Part shown: positions 31,412 to 38,990 of the stretch, in pieces
Position numbering within the stretch: the first letter of the stretch is position 1
How the letters are laid out: every line of letters starts with the position of its first letter
From: a virus
Length of the DNA stretch: 43,170 bases
Reading direction: 5' to 3' (one strand)
Virus record (IMG/VR): IMGVR_UViG_3300024518_003578
Location: 1 to 43,170 of that record
Translations under genes and position numbers: made by a program
The notes under the pieces: generated by a model
Told to the model about the DNA's origin: nothing
The model's input: the letters and a program-made list of their open reading frames with translations, nothing else
Database searches by the model: none

Positions 31412-32610
31412 TGCCATCATTCGGGAACTTAGCCAGAGAATGGACTTTAGGCGACGGCTTCACGCTTGCAGATTGGATGCTGCTTGGTCAAGAGATCGGG
31501 CGTTTGGATCCCTTCTTCAGACAAACGCGAAGTAATCGACGACAGCCTACCTTCTCGGTCTTTGTAGAGGGGCAGGGGTCGGTGACTGCGAGTGCAAAGA
31601 GCGCCACTTACAATCGCAGGATAAAGGACTCTCTGCACGAACCCAATCACGGGTCGGGATCGGTGACTCTGGTAGATACTGATGGCACGCTTATCAGGAA
31701 TGGTCGCTCGGTGATCCAGGTTGGCGACAAGGTTAAGGTCTGGGCAGGCTATGCGCGGCATGGATTTATTGATGGGGATCTCGTGCCGCGTTTTACGGGC
31801 GTAGTTCAGGACCCAGAAGTCAACACAACCACTGGCGAAATTACGCTTGCGCTACAGGATTACGGCTTCCTTATGAAAGGCGCGCAAACTAGCGGAGACT
31901 TTTCCGCTTTCAATACGCCGAAATTGTTGGTTGATGAGTTATTGAATAGACTAAATCTGGCAGCTCCAACATGGCAAAACGAAACGGGCCTGCCGACGAC
32001 TTTTACATTGGGGTTCACCAACCCATTATCGCGCCGAAGCTATTGGGCTATTACTCACGGGGCGTTATTAGGAATCGGTTATGTATTTTTCTTTGACGGC
32101 AACGGTGAATTGCAGTGCAAACGGCGGGATTTCGCTTTTGAGTCGGATGAACTATTCACAGATGATGATATAGGCTGGATCGTTCATAAAGAGATGGCGG
32201 AGCTTATAAACGAGAAGAGCATTGCACTGGGAACCGCTGCCCCGGTTCCGTGGTCTGCTACCGCTGGCGATTCCCTGAGGTGGGGTCAGTCGAATTATAC
32301 GCCGCAGGACAAACAATCTCAAGCACAGCTTGGCGTATCGGCAGACTTCGAGTCCGAGGAAATGCTGACCACATGGGATAACATATTACCGTTTGGCAGG
32401 GACTCCGTTCGGTACTTAAAGTTTCCGCGCCAGATATATGAGATGAGTTGTCCAGCGCGCCCCTATCTTGATATACTTGACAAAGTGCGTATTGATTCAG
32501 AGAAGCGAAACATACATGGGCAGATGACTATTATAGGTATAGATGGGGCTGTATCGGCATCATCTTATAGCCAGAGATTAGTGCTGCTATCTGAGCGGGA
32601 GTTATTCTGA
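31411..32610 (+). CDS. Tail hub / tail-associated baseplate-like protein
   Basis: 399 aa, ATGA coupled. It contains G-D-K-V-K-V-W-A-G-Y, R-F-T-G-V-V-Q-D-P-E-V-N and I-T-L-A-L-Q-D-Y-G-F-L, the strand order of gp27/Tal-type hub domains found in the first half of siphovirus tail hubs. It continues with K-L-L-V-D-E-L-L-N and F-F-D-G-N-G-E-L-Q. The expected C-terminal fibre-like extension is absent; separate genes downstream may supply it. It would close the tail tube and bind the spikes. Confidence 0.65.
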   Translation: MPSFGNLAREWTLGDGFTLADWMLLGQEIGRLDPFFRQTRSNRRQPTFSVFVEGQGSVTASAKSATYNRRIKDSLHEPNHGSGSVTLVDTDGTLIRNGRSVIQVGDKVKVWAGYARHGFIDGDLVPRFTGVVQDPEVNTTTGEITLALQDYGFLMKGAQTSGDFSAFNTPKLLVDELLNRLNLAAPTWQNETGLPTTFTLGFTNPLSRRSYWAITHGALLGIGYVFFFDGNGELQCKRRDFAFESDELFTDDDIGWIVHKEMAELINEKSIALGTAAPVPWSATAGDSLRWGQSNYTPQDKQSQAQLGVSADFESEEMLTTWDNILPFGRDSVRYLKFPRQIYEMSCPARPYLDILDKVRIDSEKRNIHGQMTIIGIDGAVSASSYSQRLVLLSERELF

Positions 32611-33725
32611 TGCCGTCACTTAGTATCGAGAGTAGCACCACAGTCACACTAAGAGGTGGATCATCAATCAGCTATCTATCAGCTTGGGGTCTAGCTTCCG
32701 CTAATAGAATGTATCTTAATGCTACATCAGTACAACCTGGCCAATACAAGAAAGTTAGTTCACCTATATGGAATGTAATGCGTGATGGCCTAGTATTCGA
32801 CCTTTCGGCGCTACCCCCTGATGCTGAAATCACAGCAGCGACATTGAAAATATACGTTAATTCTGATTCAAGTGATACAGACTTTCTCATATTCGCCTGT
32901 GAGGTAAATCTTAGTTCACCACCTACTTATTCGGATTATTCAAATTTTGGCGCATCGTTCGGAATGTTGACAACAGTCGGGATAGCAGTGGGGGCATTTA
33001 ATAGTATTGTTTTCAATAGCACGGGAATAGCATATGTAAATTCCGCTATACAGGTAGGTGAAGTTGAAATAGGCCTCCGCAGTTGGAATGATTTTATACA
33101 AGCAGCTCCCACTCAAAATGAATATGTTACTCTATCCGGACAAGCACAGTCTAATCGACCTGTTCTGGAGTTGACCTATTCAGAATTGTCCAGTGGGGAC
33201 TATCCTGATGCTCCTATTTTTGCCGCTACAGGAAAGATCGACCTGGATACTTACAGTACAATCGGCAATTATTTGACAGCGTTAGATAACGACCTTTCGG
33301 CAGTAGCGGATACAGATGGGAATGTGGCGCTAGATGAAGCTAATTGGATTACATGGGACACTACTTCGGAAAAGATCGCCTATGATGCAGCAGAATCAAA
33401 CGTGACTGTCACTACACTTCAGTTTACGACTCTCGCGCTAGTTGGCGATTTCATTACCGCTGACCTGACTATGAATAATGACAGCGCCGCTGTGGATTGC
33501 ACTGTTGCCAATGACGCTCAGTTATCAGATACGGCATATGCTACCATACAAAGCCAGGTGACTGACGATGAGGTTGTCTTTACAGGCATAGCGGGTTTTG
33601 CGACTACTGACGACACCGGCTTCGTCCGGATGGTAGCTGCCGACGGCGACCTGGTTCTCATAACCCGGGATGATGGGCAGGCAGGAGCAAAAACCGACAT
33701 ATTAGCAGATTTTTCGGCATTATAG
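32610..33725 (+). CDS. Tail tip protein with DNRLRE-like N-terminus
   Basis: 371 aa, coupled by TGATG to the hub gene. Residues about 1-190 are a beta sandwich with W-N-V-M-R-D-G-L-V-F-D-L-S-A-L-P-P-D-A-E-I-T-A-A-T-L-K-I-Y, the signature of DNRLRE/CBM96-like domains. Residues 200-260 form a linker, and the C-terminal part has a repeated strand pattern ending D-D-G-Q-A-G-A-K-T-D-I-L-A-D-F-S-A-L. That ending recurs in the next two genes. Probably a receptor-binding or adaptor component. Confidence 0.6.
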   Translation: MPSLSIESSTTVTLRGGSSISYLSAWGLASANRMYLNATSVQPGQYKKVSSPIWNVMRDGLVFDLSALPPDAEITAATLKIYVNSDSSDTDFLIFACEVNLSSPPTYSDYSNFGASFGMLTTVGIAVGAFNSIVFNSTGIAYVNSAIQVGEVEIGLRSWNDFIQAAPTQNEYVTLSGQAQSNRPVLELTYSELSSGDYPDAPIFAATGKIDLDTYSTIGNYLTALDNDLSAVADTDGNVALDEANWITWDTTSEKIAYDAAESNVTVTTLQFTTLALVGDFITADLTMNNDSAAVDCTVANDAQLSDTAYATIQSQVTDDEVVFTGIAGFATTDDTGFVRMVAADGDLVLITRDDGQAGAKTDILADFSAL

Positions 33726-33746
33726 ATTTATGCAGGAGGGAACCTG

Positions 33747-34313
33747 ATGACATTCTATCCAGATAGAGTTTATCCAGAATCGCCAGACTATCCCGCAGGC
33801 CATGATGATGTACCGCTAGGCGATGATCTGTATCAGGTAATTATATCGTATATCCCCTCTTTGGTGGCAAGCATAACGCCATTTGTGGATTATCTGGGCA
33901 ATATAGAATTAGGCGTTACCAAAGGAATCTATTGGGATGGTACAGAGCGGATCGACCTCTCCGGTGGGGAAATTTTATTCAGTGCTTTACAAGTTGATAC
34001 AGCGCTGGTAGTTGATACGCCATCAGTGACAGTCCTGACAGTAACAGGTGATCTCATCATAAGCAACGACCTGATAATTACACCCACAACCGGAGATTTA
34101 ACTGTTGCGGGAACGGTGACTCAGGACTACGTTGATCGTGAGCTATGGACAATGACGCAGGCGACTGCACCCGGAGATCCGGCGGACAACAATGCAGTGT
34201 TTTGGATTAGTGACGGGACAGGAGGCTTCGGTGATGCAGGCGACTTTTGTTGCAAGATAACCGAGGGCGGCGGGACGACCAACTTCACAATATCGGATTA
34301 TTCGGCATTGTGA
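33747..34313 (+). CDS. Tail tip adaptor protein, C-terminal module paralog
   Basis: 188 aa with a CAGGAGGG ribosome site. The N-terminus is Pro/Tyr/Asp-rich (MTFYPDRVYPESPDYPAG). The middle contains strand repeats V-T-V-L-T-V-T-G-D-L-I-I-S, as in short fibre shafts. The end ATAPGDPADNNAVFWISDG to ISDYSAL matches the ending of its neighbours (P-G-D-P ... W ... D-G ... D-F/Y). Likely an attachment module between hub and spike. Confidence 0.55.
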   Translation: MTFYPDRVYPESPDYPAGHDDVPLGDDLYQVIISYIPSLVASITPFVDYLGNIELGVTKGIYWDGTERIDLSGGEILFSALQVDTALVVDTPSVTVLTVTGDLIISNDLIITPTTGDLTVAGTVTQDYVDRELWTMTQATAPGDPADNNAVFWISDGTGGFGDAGDFCCKITEGGGTTNFTISDYSAL

Positions 34314-34332
34314 TATTACAGGATAAAAGAAG

Positions 34333-34872
34333 ATGAGCTTTCTTGATTCGGCTTTTCCAGCAGTAATAAATACCACGAAGTTCGATCTGATAATGTACAA
34401 CAGGATCGTCAATGCAATAACCGACATGACGGCTGTAATACCAGTATTGTTTGATTCGTCTGGCGATCTCAAGTTGCTTGCTTCCAAAGTTGTAAAATTC
34501 GGTGGCGTATCGAAGCTGTCTTTCTCAACGCCGGACGTAGTTATCGACCGGCTAGAAGTTCTGGACTCCCCGTGGACTACCGGCGCAATTTCGCCAGGCG
34601 GTGATTGTACTGTATCGAATGATGCAACAGTGGCTGATAGCAGGACGCTTGCTTTGAGTGGAGATCTAACTGTCACTGGCGTTATTGACGTAGATACAAT
34701 TACTGGCACCAGCTTTACCATAGCCCAGATAGCGGAGCCCGGGGATCCTCCCGATGAAAAAGCGGTGTTGTGGTGTGATGACGGATCTGGTCCTGGTGAT
34801 GTCGGTGACATAATGATTAAAATACAACACGGTTCAGTAGTCAAGAGCACGACGCTGGTTGATTTCGCATAG
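34333..34872 (+). CDS. Tail tip adaptor protein, second paralog
   Basis: 179 aa, preceded by AAAAGAAG. A helical N-terminus (FDLIMYNRIVNAITDMTAVI) precedes a strand-rich shaft with LALSGDLTVTG, and the C-terminus PGDPPDEKAVLWCDDGSGPG to LVDFA repeats the module of the previous gene. The two paralogs may form a hetero-oligomeric base for the tailspike encoded next. Confidence 0.55.
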   Translation: MSFLDSAFPAVINTTKFDLIMYNRIVNAITDMTAVIPVLFDSSGDLKLLASKVVKFGGVSKLSFSTPDVVIDRLEVLDSPWTTGAISPGGDCTVSNDATVADSRTLALSGDLTVTGVIDVDTITGTSFTIAQIAEPGDPPDEKAVLWCDDGSGPGDVGDIMIKIQHGSVVKSTTLVDFA

Positions 34873-34881
34873 GAGGGCAAC

Positions 34882-37677
34882 ATGCCAATACCGCAAGGGA
34901 CAAACGCAACACCAGTAAATCCAACTAATTGGAATACATTAGTTGACGGAATTAATGCCCTCGGCGAGAATGTCATACAGCATGGAGCAACTGGCGATGG
35001 GTCTACGGATGATTCGGCAGCTTTTATTGCTGCTATCGCTGCTGCTGCTGGTGGTGTAGTTTTAGTACCAGAAGCCGCAACCAGTTTCAGACTCAGTGCT
35101 AATGTCACTGTGCCGGCTGGTGTTACCGTAGTGTTCCAGGAAGGCGGCCTGCTGCTGATAGACAATGCCATCGCGTTTACAGTGAATGGCGGTATCCAGG
35201 CTGGGACATATCGAATCTTCAGTGGGGCGGGTACAGCGGTACTCGCGGCAAATCCTACCATCAATATCGTCTGGTATTCAGCGTCGGGAACTGGCGACAA
35301 TAGCTCAAGGTGGGTGGACGCGTTAAGAAACGCCTTTGCATCCAATGGTAATATTTCTCACTACTATGCCCCAGCCGGGAACTACGAGGATCAGAGTACG
35401 ATTACTCTGGACTCTACCGGGTTCTGGACGCTATCTGGCGATGGGATGTCTGTCACGAGGTTTCATTATGACCAGATCGATGATACGAGCCTGATGAAGG
35501 TAGAGCGGGACGCAGGAGTTAATATAGTATACAACGTAGTGATCAGGGATATGTCATTCTATGGCGGTAGCACCGCAACAGGGGCGGCTATCGAAATAGT
35601 TGACGCGTCGCAGTTCTGGATCAATAACGTGACCATAGAGGACTTCGATGCTGATACGGTGACGAACAGAGGTGTCTGGACCAAGGGAAGAGACAATATA
35701 AAGTTAAGCAACGTGCGGTTTTCGGGCGTCATAACGTCCATATATATAGACGACAATGCCAACTCCACCATAGATTGTGATCACTTTTACTTAGAGAATG
35801 TGAGAATGCACGCAGGCGATCAGGACAACGGTTATGGTGTGCATTTCGTATGTCAGAACGTATATAATTTTACAGCTACAGGGAACAACGCCATTGCCCA
35901 TGTGAAGTACGGCTTTTATTGGGATGAAGGAACCCAGTCGCTCCGGTCGTTGAATATAGCCATTCGTGATTTCAGGATAGAGAATGGCGACAGTGTTAAT
36001 AAGGACGGCTGGTTTGCGTGGATAGAGCACAACGACGCCATCAACGATCTCATTTTTAGTAACATCAGGATTGGGACTAGTTTCAACGGATTCCATATCA
36101 AAAATGTAGATAGGTTATCAATATCGAACGTTAATAGCGCGGGTGATACCGGCTATACGGCATTGGATATTGATACAACTGTCATATCGTCAATATTCGA
36201 CCATTTTTCGCGTGCAAGCGGCGCGACGTTTACAACTACCGGGCTGACGGCAAGTTATCTACGGGGGGATAACGCGCAGTTCGGTTTGGAATTGTATGGC
36301 GCGGATAGTCGCCACTCGTTCGGGTTGGGGCCTGGCGCTGCTGATGATTTTATTGTCGGTACGAATTACATAGTTGTTGAAGGCGATACTGGCAATGTCG
36401 GCATCAATACTGACGATCCAGACCAGCTTCTTGAGGTATCGGATTCCACAACACCGTATATCAGGTTGGTCAACACAACTGAAGGCACATGGGATTTTGA
36501 CGACATTTTCTCTGGAATCCAATTCTACAATGACGATACGACAGCTACTGGGCCTAATATTGCCGCAGCTATAGAAGCGATACATACCAGGTCTGGTTCG
36601 GGACATGGCGGCGCTGATGCTGGTTTGCGGTTTTTAACATGGGATATTAACGATGCCAACCCTACGGAAAGAATGCGTATCACGTCAGTTGGCAAGACGA
36701 TCCTTCACGGTAGTTTGGTTGCCGATTCATATAATTTTGCGGCTGACGCAGAGGCAAGTGATACTTACGTCATATCCCTGGACCCAGCCCCCGACGGGTA
36801 TGTAACAGGTATGCTGATAACGTTCACAGCTAATACTGCCAATACTGGCGCATGTACGGTGAATGTTAATGCCCTGGGTGCTAAGTCGCTGAAGGTGAAT
36901 CACGATAGAGATCCGGGAAACGGTTATATTGAGTCAGGCAGCGTGGTGACTGCTGTGTATGATGGTACGAACTTCCAGATAACATCGATAGATGCTGGCG
37001 TACCTGATTACGCTGGTATATTTGGTGATGATAATGCGGTAGCAACAACTATTCTTTTGGTAGACGCTTATGAACCTGTTACGATATTCGATACCAATAT
37101 GCCAGAAGTAGTGAGTAATGGTGACTTTTCCAACAATAACATAACTATCGGGAACACGGGTGATTATAAAGCCAGTGTGCATCTATCTGGTGAGAGTGCT
37201 GGTAATAATAAGGTTTACGAGTTCGATGTGTTTGAGATAGCGGCTAGCGGCGATACTATAACGGGTGTAACACAGGCGAACCCTGGTGTAGTGACGGCCA
37301 CGGGACACAGTTTTAGCAATGGGAATAGGGTTAAGATAGCGAGTGTGGCTGGCATGACGGAGTTGAACGGGCAGATATATACTGTTGCCAGTGCTGGCGC
37401 AAATGACTTTGAGTTGAACGATGATAACGGTGCGAATATCAACACCACCGGTTATACGGCTTACACGTCTGGTGGAACAGCATTCCTGGCTACTTGTGTT
37501 GACGTTGCGCATACACATAGGCAATTCGGAGCCGGAGTGGGGGATATAGGTTCTATGTCGGGCGGCGGGATTGCAGCACTTACCAGCGGGAACACTCTAG
37601 AGCTGCATGTGAAAGGCGTTACGGACGCAACTAATTTAACCTTAGAAAGTTTACAACTCAGTATAATAAAACTCTAG
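34882..37677 (+). CDS. Tailspike with pectate-lyase-like beta helix
   Basis: 931 aa with a GGAGGG ribosome site. Residues 30-100 carry the Pectate_lyase_3 entry motif: V-I-Q-H-G-A-T-G-D-G-S-T-D-D-S-A-A-F, then V-L-V-P-E. Rungs of a right-handed beta helix follow to about 470. Next comes a segment with VGINTDDPDQLLEVSDST and T-E-R-M-R-I-T-S-V-G-K, common in phage appendages, then an ALGAKSLKVN-like domain and C-terminal sandwiches (G-V-V-T-A-T-G-H-S-F-S-N-G-N-R-V-K-I). It probably binds and may degrade host polysaccharide. Catalytic residues cannot be placed by eye. Confidence 0.82.
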   Translation: MPIPQGTNATPVNPTNWNTLVDGINALGENVIQHGATGDGSTDDSAAFIAAIAAAAGGVVLVPEAATSFRLSANVTVPAGVTVVFQEGGLLLIDNAIAFTVNGGIQAGTYRIFSGAGTAVLAANPTINIVWYSASGTGDNSSRWVDALRNAFASNGNISHYYAPAGNYEDQSTITLDSTGFWTLSGDGMSVTRFHYDQIDDTSLMKVERDAGVNIVYNVVIRDMSFYGGSTATGAAIEIVDASQFWINNVTIEDFDADTVTNRGVWTKGRDNIKLSNVRFSGVITSIYIDDNANSTIDCDHFYLENVRMHAGDQDNGYGVHFVCQNVYNFTATGNNAIAHVKYGFYWDEGTQSLRSLNIAIRDFRIENGDSVNKDGWFAWIEHNDAINDLIFSNIRIGTSFNGFHIKNVDRLSISNVNSAGDTGYTALDIDTTVISSIFDHFSRASGATFTTTGLTASYLRGDNAQFGLELYGADSRHSFGLGPGAADDFIVGTNYIVVEGDTGNVGINTDDPDQLLEVSDSTTPYIRLVNTTEGTWDFDDIFSGIQFYNDDTTATGPNIAAAIEAIHTRSGSGHGGADAGLRFLTWDINDANPTERMRITSVGKTILHGSLVADSYNFAADAEASDTYVISLDPAPDGYVTGMLITFTANTANTGACTVNVNALGAKSLKVNHDRDPGNGYIESGSVVTAVYDGTNFQITSIDAGVPDYAGIFGDDNAVATTILLVDAYEPVTIFDTNMPEVVSNGDFSNNNITIGNTGDYKASVHLSGESAGNNKVYEFDVFEIAASGDTITGVTQANPGVVTATGHSFSNGNRVKIASVAGMTELNGQIYTVASAGANDFELNDDNGANINTTGYTAYTSGGTAFLATCVDVAHTHRQFGAGVGDIGSMSGGGIAALTSGNTLELHVKGVTDATNLTLESLQLSIIKL

Positions 37678-37712
37678 CATGAGTTAGTTTTACGATAGAT
37701 TAGGGATAAGTT

Positions 37713-37988
37713 ATGGCAGCAATCACTGATGCAGATATAAACCATGTCTGGGACGATGGCTATGTTGCGAGTGATTTTTTGTTGTTTGGTGCTGATACTA
37801 TCGCGGCAGGTCGCCAGAGCGACCCTAACGACGGGTTAATAACAGGTCTGCGGTATCAAAATATTCCCATCCCGAAAAATTCGGCAATAATATCCGCAAG
37901 TCTAAAATTTCGAGCCGTAGGCAATCCACCGTTCACTCGTTTGAATGTTGTGTATACATCGGGCGGCAGAATCATCAGCATCACATAG
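37713..37988 (+). CDS. Short DNRLRE-like protein, possibly truncated
   Basis: 91 aa. A beta-sandwich pattern (V-W-D-D-G-Y-V, L-R-Y-Q-N-I-P-I-P-K-N-S-A-I-I-S-A-S-L-K-F-R-A) resembles the first half of the DNRLRE-like domain in 32610-33725. The frame stops soon after S-L-K-F-R-A, where such domains normally continue for 80 or more residues, so it may be a truncated adhesin. A hairpin/terminator follows directly. Confidence 0.5.
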   Translation: MAAITDADINHVWDDGYVASDFLLFGADTIAAGRQSDPNDGLITGLRYQNIPIPKNSAIISASLKFRAVGNPPFTRLNVVYTSGGRIISIT

Positions 37989-38001
37989 TATAACAAAAAG
38001 G

Positions 38002-38046
38002 AGTCACCTCTATAAAAAAAACATTTTTTGTAGGAGGTGACTTTTT
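38002..38046 (+). terminator. Long hairpin that also covers a ribosome site
   Basis: AGTCACCTC (38002-38010) pairs with GAGGTGACT (38034-38042), extended inward by A/T pairs and capped by a short loop, and followed by TTTT. It fits a terminator for the tail operon. The 3' arm contains the strong AGGAGGTGA ribosome site of the next gene, so transcripts that pass through would have that site hidden. Confidence 0.65.
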
Positions 38047-38247
38047 CTGTCGAAAGTAGAAGACATGATAAAACAACTTATAGAGAAATTCGTAATAAAG
38101 GACATTAAGTGCGTCCCTGAATCCAAGATGGACGAAATCAGAGAAATGTATTCCAGTTTGCCAGAGCGTCCACAGCGCGGAAAGGTGGCTCCTGAATGGA
38201 AGAAGCAAAACAAAACGGCTGGAGCGAGTGGGGGAAATACGTCCTGA
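38047..38247 (+). CDS. Small basic protein, probable CTG start
   Basis: 66 aa if started at CTG 38047, 6 bases after AGGAGGTGA; the first in-frame ATG (38065) is 24 bases away and poorly placed. The sequence is charged and helical (SKVEDMIKQLIEKFVIKDI), then Pro/Lys-rich. It overlaps the holin-like gene by 52 bases. This may be a lysis-timing or assembly factor; family unknown. Use of CTG rather than ATG is my inference from spacing. Confidence 0.5.
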   Translation: MSKVEDMIKQLIEKFVIKDIKCVPESKMDEIREMYSSLPERPQRGKVAPEWKKQNKTAGASGGNTS

Positions 38248-38414
38248 AAGAACTGGAGCGGCTTAATGACTGTTACGATGAGCAAGGAAAATTGATACAA
38301 TCCATGCGAGTCGAGATCGCCATGCTCAAAGTTAAATCTGGTATTTGGGGTTTACTTGCTGGAGCGATTCCTGCCACGCTAGCCTTGATATATACTTTTT
38401 TGAAATCCAAATAG
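38196..38414 (+). CDS. Holin/XhlA-like single-pass membrane protein
   Basis: 72 aa. Residues 1-48 form a charged amphipathic helix with coiled-coil character (WGKYVLKELERLNDCYDEQG). Residues 50-69 form one hydrophobic segment (IWGLLAGAIPATLALIYTFL) ended by KSK. This matches the layout of haemolysin XhlA-like and holin-associated proteins of siphoviruses. It would sit in the inner membrane and control lysis. A second membrane partner or endolysin gene was not recognised nearby. Confidence 0.65.
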   Translation: MEEAKQNGWSEWGKYVLKELERLNDCYDEQGKLIQSMRVEIAMLKVKSGIWGLLAGAIPATLALIYTFLKSK

Positions 38415-38477
38415 ACGGCGCTCCCTGGGATTCTCTCCCCTTTGTCGCACTCCCGGGGAGTGGCCGCCGTTCTTTTT
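38415..38477 (+). terminator. Strong intrinsic terminator
   Basis: ACGGCG (38415-38420) pairs with CGCCGT (38465-38470). Inside, CTCCCTGGGA (38421-38430) pairs with TCCCGGGGAG (38451-38460) with one G-U. TCTTTTT follows at once. It ends the late (structural-lysis) operon. Confidence 0.85.
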
Positions 38478-38491
38478 AAGGGAGGATAGCC

Positions 38492-38704
38492 ATGAAAATC
38501 GATGGAACTTATAGATGTGGATTTGTTGACATAAGCGTGAAAGTCGGAGCGCTTAAAGTTGAAGATGGTAAACCTTTCGTAGAAATGTCTTACAGCACGA
38601 AGATAATAAGATGGCGCCGCTTAGTATGGAAGCTCTCTGTTCTATTCTGCAATGTGTTAGATATACCGCTGCCAGAACCACAAATGAAAGAAATAAACCC
38701 ATAA
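38492..38704 (+). CDS. Hypothetical protein, 70 aa
   Basis: ATG behind GGGAGGATAG. The first 40 residues are strand-rich (GTYRCGFVDISVKVGALKVE), and the next segment is basic and aromatic (KIIRWRRLVWKLSVLF), followed by Pro-rich residues. No known motif. It sits alone between the late terminator and the next promoter, so its transcription depends on readthrough or on an unseen promoter. Confidence 0.55.
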   Translation: MKIDGTYRCGFVDISVKVGALKVEDGKPFVEMSYSTKIIRWRRLVWKLSVLFCNVLDIPLPEPQMKEINP

Positions 38705-38718
38705 TCCTGCCATTTCCT

Positions 38719-38747
38719 TTGACATTCCCCTGCCAATGTGTTACAAT
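38719..38747 (+). promoter_or_regulatory. Strong sigma70 promoter (extended -10)
   Basis: A perfect TTGACA (38719-38724), a 17-base spacer and TACAAT (38742-38747) preceded by TGT. Predicted start near 38754. It drives the structured leader and the methyltransferase/HNH locus. Confidence 0.78.
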
Positions 38748-38753
38748 ACAAAC

Positions 38754-38887
38754 ATGGTGAGTTAATTGCATGACTCGCCTATCCCAACAGAATTATGACT
38801 ATGATGGTGGGTTATGGTTGGGCATCCCATATGCCTTATGCTAGGACCCGCTAACCCACCACCGCCTTTCCCTAGCAGGAGGCACAA
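38754..38887 (+). promoter_or_regulatory. Structured 5' leader before methyltransferase locus
   Basis: TGGTGGGTTA (38805-38814) pairs with TAACCCACCA (38852-38861) over 10 bp, with a loop holding GGGCATCCCATATGCC. A 24-codon frame (38770-38844) lies inside, with a weak ribosome site. No riboswitch class was recognised. The AGGAGG ribosome site of the next gene lies after the hairpin, so folding need not block it. Confidence 0.4.
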
Positions 38888-38986
38888 ATGTTCAACCCTA
38901 TTCCAAAAGACGCGCCTGAGTTCTTCTCAGATAAAGCGCATTATATCGACTGGCATAAACACAACAGTCCGATAGGGAGGGAGTGA
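38888..38986 (+). CDS. 32-residue peptide upstream of dcm
   Basis: ATG 38888 with a good GCAGGAGGCACAA ribosome site. The sequence MFNPIPKDAPEFFSDKAHYI ends with DWHKHNSPIGRE and no known motif. It is the first gene after the promoter and ends 4 bases before the methyltransferase start. Short length makes it uncertain, but the ribosome site is among the best in this region. Confidence 0.5.
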   Translation: MFNPIPKDAPEFFSDKAHYIDWHKHNSPIGRE

Positions 38987-38990
38987 TGTC

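Noticed and set aside
34143-35345. 400-codon open frame on the minus strand
   Set aside because: It lies opposite the tail adaptor and tailspike genes, is a low-complexity Ser/Thr/Val/Pro mirror of their codon pattern, and has no ribosome site or motif.
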